Assembly: GCA_002471225.1 (NCBI GenBank)
Contig: DKPO01000016.1
Span: forward strand, 109,919 to 130,159
DNA: 20,241 nt
Origin: Porphyromonadaceae bacterium UBA7332
Lineage (GTDB): Bacteria > Bacteroidota > Bacteroidia > Bacteroidales > UBA7332
Reading direction: 5' to 3'
A program made the position numbers and the translations under genes. Below the pieces are notes generated by a model, which saw nothing but the letters and a program-made list of their open reading frames with translations, was not told the DNA's origin and did not search any database. Within the stretch, counting starts at the first letter, position 1, and each line of letters starts with the position of its first letter. Shown here piece by piece: positions 14,363 through 20,241 of the stretch.

Positions 14363-16375
14363 CTATTCACATAACGGATCTATTGTGTAAAGATCATTTC
14401 GTCTGTCGGAAAGGATTTTAAGGAACCTTTCGTATTGTTTCAGCACATCGCTGATTATTTCATCTTTGGTGAAATACTGAACGTCATACCCCTCCCGACC
14501 ATCCGTGAAGAAGGTAAAAGGTACGAAGAAATGTCCGGATTCAATCTGAGGAGCATTCGATTCGCTGATAAAGTTTTCGGACAACTCATTCTTTTTGGCT
14601 CTTACGCCATACTCAAAGCTCTTCATGACATCATGGTCAATCCGCAGAGCAATCTTCGGGTCAGGAGTCTGAGGCAAAGAGATAGTCACTTCTATACCCT
14701 GATTGGCAAACTCTTCCTGCAACTCAGCAAAAGCGGGTTGAACCGTTTCATGAATAAAAGACTTGACATCTTTCTTCTGGGAATAGGTCAGAATCCGACG
14801 GAGACGCTCTTTCCAGAACTTGCCGCTCCAGTTATGTGTAGAGTGTGAAAATCCGATCGTATCATAACGGTTGTCGATTGAAAGAGCCTTCATCAGGTTG
14901 TAGCAAAACAGAACCATTATGACAGAGAAAGGCAAGGCTACGATCAGTGTCGTTGTCTGCAAAGAATCCAGACCACCTAAGCTCAAAAGAGATAACGCTA
15001 CGATTCCGAGAGCTGCCCCCCACAGAATAATCTGCCAGGCTGGCGATTTAGGAGCATTCTTCGTTGCGATACTGTTCAGAATAAAAATACCTGAATCGGC
15101 AGAGGTAACAAAGAATACGCAAATGACAAGAAGAGCCGTCAGAGAGGTCAGAGTACTGAAAGGCAATTGATCCAGAAAGCGGAAAAGTAAGACATCGGGA
15201 TTATTGACAAAACGGCTTAAGACACCGTTACCCGAACTTATATCGATATGTACCGCACTAGATCCGAAAACGGTCATCCAGATAAAGTTAAACAAGGAAG
15301 GGATCAGCAGTACAGCGATAATAAATTCGCGGATAGTACGCCCTTTTGAGATTTTAGCAATAAAAAGACCTACGTATGGCGACCAGGAGATCCACCAGGC
15401 CCAGTACAGAATGGTCCAGTTCGAAAACCATTTTACTCTTTCGGTCTCATAAACATAAGTATTGAATGTAAGAGAGGTAAACCGGTTGATGTAATATCCG
15501 ATTCCTTCGGAAAATGCATTAAAGATATAAACCGTAGGTCCGGTGATAAGAACAAAAAGAAGCAGAAGAATGGCAAGAATAATATTTAACTGGCTCAGGT
15601 ATTTTACGCCTTTACCTACGCCTGAAAGAGCAGAGGCAATCGCGATAAGCATCACGATCAGAACAATCAAAGCCTGATAGCCAAAACTGCTTTGCGGAAG
15701 AAGTCCCAGACTCACAAGCCCGGCATTGAGTTGGACGACACCGAATCCCAGTGTGGTGGTAATCCCGAAGAAGGTACTGCAAAGAGCAAAGACATCAATG
15801 CAATCACCTGTTTTTCCATGAATCCGTTCTTTCAGAATCGGATAAAGAGCACTTCGGAGCGAAAGAGGTAATTTGTAGCGATAAGTGAAGTAAGCCAATG
15901 TAAGCCCCACGACAGCATAGATAGCCCAGGCGTGTATGCCCCAATGGAAAAAAGTGTATAACTGTGCTTCTTTGGCACGAATAGAAACATCTGCTATATC
16001 GGAAGAGAAGGTTGAATAATGCGAAATACCTTCCGCTACACCGAAATACATAAGTCCGATTCCCATTCCTGCAGCAAAAAGCATGGAAATCCAGGAGAAG
16101 AAAGAGTACTCGGGTCTGGAGTGATTGGCACCTAATTTAATGCTGCCATATTTACTGAGAACAAGGAATAAGAGGAAGAAGATAAAAAGGGAGACAACGA
16201 TGACATAAAGCCAACTGAGGTTACTGAAAATCTGATTCTTAATTAAAGACAGAAATAATTGAGCTTTAATCGGGAAAAGCCCGCAAAAAAGTGATAATGT
16301 AGTTATAACAATAAAACTCGGTATTACGATTGACGCTGAAAATGTAGATGTGATCTTTTTTAAATTCATAGGCAT
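14363..16375 (-). CDS. betT: BetT-like BCCT-family osmolyte transporter (choline/glycine betaine)
   Basis: The product has 670 residues with about 12 membrane helices and a long soluble C-terminal domain. BCCT motifs: AAGMGIGLMYFGVAE (101-115), HWGIHAWAIY (144-153) carrying the Trp/Trp/Tyr of the betaine-binding aromatic box (W145, W150, Y153), WTILYWAWWISWSPYVGLF (320-338), and FVTSADSG in TM8. The position after VAE is Gly where Pro is usual. The C-terminal 150 residues (KSFIHETVQPAFAELQEEF onwards) match the BetT-type cytoplasmic extension involved in osmotic control. Substrate (choline or glycine betaine) and coupling ion cannot be fixed. It is a monocistronic gene with a clear promoter. 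The start could also be M3 (16369). Confidence 0.85.
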   Translation of the reverse strand: MPMNLKKITSTFSASIVIPSFIVITTLSLFCGLFPIKAQLFLSLIKNQIFSNLSWLYVIVVSLFIFFLLFLVLSKYGSIKLGANHSRPEYSFFSWISMLFAAGMGIGLMYFGVAEGISHYSTFSSDIADVSIRAKEAQLYTFFHWGIHAWAIYAVVGLTLAYFTYRYKLPLSLRSALYPILKERIHGKTGDCIDVFALCSTFFGITTTLGFGVVQLNAGLVSLGLLPQSSFGYQALIVLIVMLIAIASALSGVGKGVKYLSQLNIILAILLLLFVLITGPTVYIFNAFSEGIGYYINRFTSLTFNTYVYETERVKWFSNWTILYWAWWISWSPYVGLFIAKISKGRTIREFIIAVLLIPSLFNFIWMTVFGSSAVHIDISSGNGVLSRFVNNPDVLLFRFLDQLPFSTLTSLTALLVICVFFVTSADSGIFILNSIATKNAPKSPAWQIILWGAALGIVALSLLSLGGLDSLQTTTLIVALPFSVIMVLFCYNLMKALSIDNRYDTIGFSHSTHNWSGKFWKERLRRILTYSQKKDVKSFIHETVQPAFAELQEEFANQGIEVTISLPQTPDPKIALRIDHDVMKSFEYGVRAKKNELSENFISESNAPQIESGHFFVPFTFFTDGREGYDVQYFTKDEIISDVLKQYERFLKILSDRRNDLYTIDPLCE

Positions 16376-16599
16376 ATATTTATTAGTTTGACAATACAGT
16401 TATGGAGTCCAACCTGATGATTGGACAAAGAAGAAATAAGACTTGATTCTAATTAAATTCGGTGAATTCTAAAATATTATCTTTCTTAAAAGCGATACTG
16501 TGCGAAGGCTTCCCTCTTGCTTTTAAAACCTGACCTAAGCTTGCTATTATTAACACAAAAGAGCTCTAATGACTCTATGACCAGAAAGGATTTATTGTG
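16376..16599 (-). other. Long leader of the BCCT gene
   Basis: About 220 bases lie between the promoter box and the transporter start codon. No reading frame or recognisable riboswitch was seen. A leader of this length could hold regulatory RNA structure, but nothing specific can be supported. Confidence 0.35.
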
Positions 16600-16631
16600 C
16601 AAAGGTACGGTTTTCAGACGGGGAATCCAAG
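16600..16631 (-). promoter_or_regulatory. Bacteroidota-type promoter of the BCCT gene
   Basis: On the minus strand TACCTTTG (16600-16607) fits TAnnTTTG exactly. CTTG (16628-16631), a 3/4 match to the -33 TTTG, lies 20 bp upstream, the expected spacing. Transcription would begin near 16593. Confidence 0.65.
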
Positions 16632-16662
16632 TTTTTGGTATAAGACTGTTAAAAACGAAGTA

Positions 16663-16697
16663 ACCCCGGACCGGCTTCTTACGTCGCCATCCGGGGT
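16663..16697 (-). terminator. Putative terminator of the heme operon
   Basis: ACCCCGGA (16663-16670) pairs perfectly with TCCGGGGT (16690-16697). Read leftward, a GTTTTTAA tract follows after a short gap. It is the first strong GC-rich hairpin after the stop at 16776 and lies just before the BCCT promoter. Confidence 0.55.
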
Positions 16698-16775
16698 CAA
16701 ATGCAGCTTTTTCTTTGGAATAATATTTTCTTTTGCAAAAAAATGTATCGCTTTCGTTGTTTTCTGGATCGTGAA

Positions 16776-17633
16776 TTAATGCGCCCCTTTCTTTCTTTTG
16801 TGAATCATAAAGCCGGCAATCAGGATCACGAGCATGAGTACCATAATGATGATCTCGGTTTTATGAGCTATCGGTTCGACCCAAATTTCTTTAAGCAGCC
16901 CTATACGCCCCATTACTTCGACAAAAGTCCAGAAGATAATAACGGTTGGCAAAGCATAGCGGATGGCACGTCCCATTGCGTTTATTCTAAGTAGTCGGAC
17001 AAACAGCCATACTGACCAGATAAGACAGCCGACCGCTATGCAAAGTGTCACAGGATGACGCTCTCCCAGAAAACTTTCATCATAGGCGAACATCAGTAAA
17101 AGATAGCAGGTCCATAATAACATATTGGTTTCCATAAAAGTAATCATGGACTTGTTGGTTGTCAGTTGAGTTGTACTGAGTTTCTTTTCTATCCCGAGTT
17201 GCGATTGAATCCAGCAATAAAAAGAACAGGCACTTCGTGTACGGAAAATATAGAATATCATGATTATAGCCCAGAATCCGACCGAGGACATGAGCAGAAG
17301 ATATTCGGGTTTTGTCACAACTTCGCCATTTTCGATAAGCGGGCTTACATGGAGCTTTTTTGCATAGTAAATATACAGAAACTCCACCCAACCTGTCCAG
17401 ACAAATAAACCTCCGAAGAATCCGGAGAAAGTCGCGAGACTATCACTCTTCATCCGGCTTCCGCCAATCGTTATAAACAATCCGGTAAGCCCCAGAAGGA
17501 AGGCCATCAGATTCAGTGTACTGCCATGAAACCAATGTTCCATAAGAATCATGGCTGCATGTCCCAAAGGCATACATAACAGAACTATAAAAAATGCGGA
17601 TACACCTATCCATTTAAATTTATTCGGGTACAT
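16776..17633 (-). CDS. Multi-pass membrane protein at the end of the hmu-type operon
   Basis: The product has 285 residues with roughly eight predicted membrane helices (for example 9-31, 40-58, 68-90, 111-129, 170-187, 200-216, 225-245, 257-275) and a Lys-rich C-terminus. I do not recognise the family. Its start overlaps the end of the DUF2149 gene by 14 bp, so it is translationally coupled and belongs to the operon. The classical Porphyromonas hmu locus is described as ending with hmuV, so this would be an extra fifth member of the membrane set. A role in heme or iron handling is inferred from position only. Confidence 0.6.
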   Translation of the reverse strand: MYPNKFKWIGVSAFFIVLLCMPLGHAAMILMEHWFHGSTLNLMAFLLGLTGLFITIGGSRMKSDSLATFSGFFGGLFVWTGWVEFLYIYYAKKLHVSPLIENGEVVTKPEYLLLMSSVGFWAIIMIFYIFRTRSACSFYCWIQSQLGIEKKLSTTQLTTNKSMITFMETNMLLWTCYLLLMFAYDESFLGERHPVTLCIAVGCLIWSVWLFVRLLRINAMGRAIRYALPTVIIFWTFVEVMGRIGLLKEIWVEPIAHKTEIIIMVLMLVILIAGFMIHKRKKGAH

Positions 17634-17955
17634 ATATTATTTCTCCATTTTCCAGTTGATACGCTGCTCCTACCCTTTTCCCTCTTGATCCTGAATTGGT
17701 CTCCTGAGTTTCGGAAGGAGTATATTTCTCTATTTTATCTCCTTTTTTGGTGATAATCTCCATTTGTTCGGTGCCCGGATTCTTTACCATAGTAAAGTCT
17801 TCGCGGGAGAACATCTCGGTCATGTCAAAACGTGTGACCAAAGCAACCATCAGTGCAACGGCAAAAACCATGGCTACATCAAAAAGATTGGTCAGCACTG
17901 CTAAAGGATCATGATCTTCATCCTGACTGAACAGTCGTTTTCTTTTATTCGCCAT
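17620..17955 (-). CDS. hmuV: DUF2149 family protein (HmuV-like)
   Basis: The product has 111 residues. The N-terminus DPLAVLTNLFDVAMVFAVALMVALV is the DUF2149 signature: a short basic cytoplasmic start, then one membrane helix, like ExbD/TolR. A small periplasmic domain follows, ending in YQLENGEIIYVPE. DUF2149 genes nearly always accompany a MotA/ExbB-like gene and a CobN-like gene. Here it overlaps the MotA-like gene by 11 bp. It probably forms the ExbD-like partner of the proton channel. The symbol rests on synteny with hmuSTUV. Confidence 0.75.
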   Translation of the reverse strand: MANKRKRLFSQDEDHDPLAVLTNLFDVAMVFAVALMVALVTRFDMTEMFSREDFTMVKNPGTEQMEIITKKGDKIEKYTPSETQETNSGSRGKRVGAAYQLENGEIIYVPE

Positions 17956-18550
17956 ACGCTTGTTTTTCTTTGAATGAGCTTACGATATATTCCAGAATAT
18001 TCAGATCGTCGGCAACCCAACGTTGGCGGACCTGAAGCGTAATGAATCCGATAGCGCCGATTATAATACCGATAACGGTTGTCGCAAAAGCAACCTGCAT
18101 ATTGCTTGCCATGGATGCCACATCGCCCGTGGCAAGCCCGACCAAAGCAGGTCCCATAGGTATCAGCGTTCCCATTAGTCCCAGCATAGGACCGATTTTG
18201 ACCAGCAGTCTGGATTTAGCCAGCTCTTTTTCAGACAGTATTTCATAATCGCCCATAATCTTATCGAGCATCAGACTTTTCTTTTCATTGGCCTTCACCC
18301 TTTCCAGAGCAATTATCAAATGACTCTTCTTAACCGGAGAATAATCCGGAAGACTTGCCATAAGATGCTCTACCGTTTGCGTATCGATCTCGTGATTCAG
18401 CTTCGCATTAATCTTTGTGCGGGATAAATAAAGTCCGTAAAACCCACCGATCATCACGATGGAGCGGACGAAGAAAAATATAAGGAACAGTGTTACCGGA
18501 ATCATAAGTCCGGTCGATAACCAGTATAATATATTTGTTATTTGATCCAT
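17945..18550 (-). CDS. hmuU: MotA/TolQ/ExbB-type proton channel protein (HmuU-like)
   Basis: The product is 201 residues from MDQITNILYWL at 18550. A longer in-frame start at 18655 would add 35 residues that are out-of-frame translation of the preceding gene, so I reject it. Three membrane helices are visible (about 8-30 and two in the second half). The conserved block KIGPMLGLMGTLIPMGPAL and ATTVIGIIIGAIGF is typical of MotA/ExbB proteins. It overlaps the upstream gene by 13 bp and hmuV by 11 bp. Together with the DUF2149 protein it probably uses the proton gradient to drive the CobN-like chelatase or a linked transporter. Confidence 0.8.
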   Translation of the reverse strand: MDQITNILYWLSTGLMIPVTLFLIFFFVRSIVMIGGFYGLYLSRTKINAKLNHEIDTQTVEHLMASLPDYSPVKKSHLIIALERVKANEKKSLMLDKIMGDYEILSEKELAKSRLLVKIGPMLGLMGTLIPMGPALVGLATGDVASMASNMQVAFATTVIGIIIGAIGFITLQVRQRWVADDLNILEYIVSSFKEKQAYGE

Positions 18551-19251
18551 TTCAATTGTCTTTTTAATTTCTTTCCAAAATCGGTTTGATACATCCATAC
18601 ACCCAGCAGTATCAGGGCTACCGTACCGGCAAGCAATACGATCAGGGGAATCCATTCGATCTCTGTCCGTGCATGAGATACATTATAGTCTGCCACGGCA
18701 GAACTGATCAGCAAACCGCCAACCAAAATAGTCAGACTCATAAACACCTTGATTTCAAGCTTCAGACTTTCGCTTTGCAAGACATAACGGAAAATGCAAC
18801 CCGAAACGCCTGTAAACAAAAACAGAATAGCCCCATACAGAAGAGCCGTAACAAGGAAATCGCCTCCTGCCCGGTATTTGAAGAACAGCAATTCGAAATA
18901 AGCTATTGCAAAGAATACGAGCACTCCGGGTATCATTTTGAGCATACGGGACGTGAACGAACGTTTCTCTTTCGGTCTGAAATAGTGATCGAGTAAATAC
19001 ACCGGGATGAATATACCTGCAATGGCTTCGGCTGTTGTCAGAAGTGCGATATTCTGAACCATTTCGCGGTCTGCCAGTAAATTGCTCACAATGGTAAGGG
19101 GTTGCCTGATTACCCACGGATAAATCATCATTGCCAGAGCAGCCGCGAACGCAGCATACAGGGAAAGTCCGGTAAAACTTCCCGATGATGCTGCTTTCAG
19201 GCTGTATCTAACCAGGACAACAATACATATCAATTGTACAAAAACTTCCAT
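18538..19251 (-). CDS. hmuT: Multi-pass membrane protein (HmuT-like)
   Basis: The product has 237 residues with about seven predicted membrane helices and a basic C-terminus (FGKKLKRQLKWIK). No catalytic motif is recognised. It starts 3 bp after the CobN-like stop and ends 13 bp inside the MotA-like gene. Position and topology match HmuT, between hmuS and hmuU in Porphyromonas and Bacteroides hmu operons; the symbol is by synteny. Confidence 0.6.
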   Translation of the reverse strand: MEVFVQLICIVVLVRYSLKAASSGSFTGLSLYAAFAAALAMMIYPWVIRQPLTIVSNLLADREMVQNIALLTTAEAIAGIFIPVYLLDHYFRPKEKRSFTSRMLKMIPGVLVFFAIAYFELLFFKYRAGGDFLVTALLYGAILFLFTGVSGCIFRYVLQSESLKLEIKVFMSLTILVGGLLISSAVADYNVSHARTEIEWIPLIVLLAGTVALILLGVWMYQTDFGKKLKRQLKWIK

Positions 19252-19254
19252 AAA

Positions 19255-20241
19255 TCAACCTTTTAACCGTCTGTAGACAATCCAGCAGAGGAATATTATA
19301 AACAATCCCGGCAGAATGATAAAGAGTGAGCTGACCGGATCGGTCTCTGCTTTTACTTTCGCATCGGACGCCTGAACCTGATTTTCTTTTTTCAGTACGA
19401 CACCGTTATCCGTCTGCTCTGCTGTCATTTGCACCTCACGCGCTGCGCTGATCGCCGATTTATATTTGTCCGCACTACTCTTACCGATGTTTTCTACGAT
19501 AAAATCCTGTAGCTTTTTATTGTCACAAATAAAACCGCTGCAACCTGCCTGAAAGGATTCCACCAAATGCGTATGAAGTTCGGCAACCTCACTGATTTGC
19601 TGTTTGGTTGCTTTCCACATACCCTTGCGTGCCGACTCAAGCATAACCGCTGTAATCTCTTGCATGGCATACGGATTCTTTTCAGAAAAGACTTCTTTAA
19701 TACCCAATCCGTAACTGTCTTTCACATACACCTCGTGATACTGATTCCAGATATGCTGATCAATGGCAGAGGGTTTCATTGCATTCCATCCGTAAGTATT
19801 GCGAACCGTTTCGGCAAAAGAAGACAAGGAACTGGCTTCACCTTTAAGCTTCTGAGTAATGTATTTCGGATTAAAAAGTGTCGAAGACGTTTCAACTCCG
19901 ATCGCCTCTTTCAGCCCCTGTACCTTTGCCCGGCTTGTATTGCGGAAGTCATTGAAATAGGCCGTCGGATCGTTACCCGTCACATGTTGTACCGCAGCTG
20001 AAAGCCCTCCCATAAATTCATAGACATGATCCAGACTGAGAGGTCCCCAGGTATTGCCCGAACGCGGTTGGACAACGACGGATGTATTGAGCAATGCAGC
20101 TTCAAAGACACCGTCTCTCATACGTCCCCATTCATCGCTTCCGTTTGCCGAATAAAGCGCACCCATATTCCGGATATAACGGGTAGCAATCTGATCGGCT
20201 GAATCCCAGCTATCGCCTTTTTCAACCATTCCCATAATACC
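19255..20241 (-). CDS. hmuS: CobN-like heme dechelatase, C-terminal part (HmuS-like), cut by the right edge
   Basis: About 328 codons are in the window and the frame stays open through 20241, so the 5' part lies outside. Conserved CobN C-terminal blocks are visible: WDSADQIATRYIRNMGALY, RSGNTWGPLSLDHVYEFMGGLSAAV, and YGLGIKEVFSEKNPYAMQEITAVMLESARKGMW. The end carries a single membrane anchor (SLFIILPGLFIIFLCWIVYRR), which soluble cobalamin CobN lacks. The anchor and the hmuTUV-type neighbours fit HmuS, reported to extract iron from heme anaerobically, rather than cobalt insertion. Upstream genes are likely hmuY and hmuR, not visible here. Confidence 0.8.
   Translation of the reverse strand, partial: GIMGMVEKGDSWDSADQIATRYIRNMGALYSANGSDEWGRMRDGVFEAALLNTSVVVQPRSGNTWGPLSLDHVYEFMGGLSAAVQHVTGNDPTAYFNDFRNTSRAKVQGLKEAIGVETSSTLFNPKYITQKLKGEASSLSSFAETVRNTYGWNAMKPSAIDQHIWNQYHEVYVKDSYGLGIKEVFSEKNPYAMQEITAVMLESARKGMWKATKQQISEVAELHTHLVESFQAGCSGFICDNKKLQDFIVENIGKSSADKYKSAISAAREVQMTAEQTDNGVVLKKENQVQASDAKVKAETDPVSSLFIILPGLFIIFLCWIVYRRLKG

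Noticed and set aside
14435..15452. Plus-strand frames opposite the BCCT transporter
   Set aside because: Antisense shadows of a strongly supported membrane transporter gene.
18551..18655. Longer N-terminus for the MotA/ExbB-like protein
   Set aside because: The added residues come from another frame of the hmuT-like gene; MDQITNILYWL at 18550 fits the family and the overlap pattern.
19255..20241. Cobalamin-biosynthesis CobN
   Set aside because: The C-terminal membrane anchor and hmuTUV-type neighbours, with no cobalamin genes, favour an HmuS-type heme protein; cobalt chelatase cannot be fully excluded without the N-terminal part.

Overview
The window reads as chromosomal DNA of a low-GC member of the Bacteroidota, order Bacteroidales. 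The evidence is several -7 boxes of the form TAnnTTTG, an hmuSTUV-type heme operon, a DUF4248 gene, a LytS/LytTR two-component pair and RloB-type genes. The genus cannot be fixed from sequence alone; Dysgonomonas- or Bacteroides-like genomes are plausible.

Layout, left to right. Positions 1-226 (-) hold the tail of an AlbA/Fic-type winged-helix protein whose 5' part is missing. Positions 677-1897 (-) hold a compact three-gene operon: a 77-aa acidic protein, a SecB-like chaperone and an ADP-ribosyltransferase-like protein. This has the architecture of a toxin-antitoxin-chaperone system and most resembles CmdTAC. It has its own promoter, hairpins in the leader and a strong terminator. Positions 2554-5697 (-) hold a LytS-type histidine kinase, its LytTR regulator, a 97-aa secreted protein whose start codon lies inside a terminator-like hairpin, and a surface protein with FQFAGIVN-type repeats. 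Positions 5818-6376 are a scrap yard with a C-terminal fragment of an unknown protein and an internally deleted dihydrofolate-reductase-family pseudogene.

Positions 6545-10511 (+) form a three-gene unit: an AAA15 ATPase and an RloB-type TOPRIM-like protein (an AbiL-like pair), then a KAP-family P-loop NTPase. It meets head-on, across a shared terminator, a (-) pair at 10599-12096: a PD-(D/E)XK nuclease of the PGN_0703 type and a protein with uracil-DNA-glycosylase-fold motifs. Together with the CmdTAC-like operon this makes a defence island interspersed with broken genes. Positions 12097-14201 hold about 0.9 kb of non-coding DNA ending in four 22-bp-spaced TACGTA repeats, then a DUF4248 gene and a winged-helix, replication-initiator-like gene, probably a relic of an integrated element.

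Positions 14363-20241 (-) look like core genome: a BetT-like BCCT osmolyte transporter with a clear promoter, then a tightly overlapping operon (a fifth membrane protein, hmuV, hmuU, hmuT, and the C-terminal part of CobN-like hmuS). The operon is transcribed leftward, and its first genes (probably hmuY and hmuR) would lie beyond the right edge. HmuS-like proteins release iron from heme, and the MotA/ExbB-like, DUF2149 and small membrane proteins probably energise or anchor that activity.

No tRNA, rRNA, CRISPR array or intact transposase was seen.
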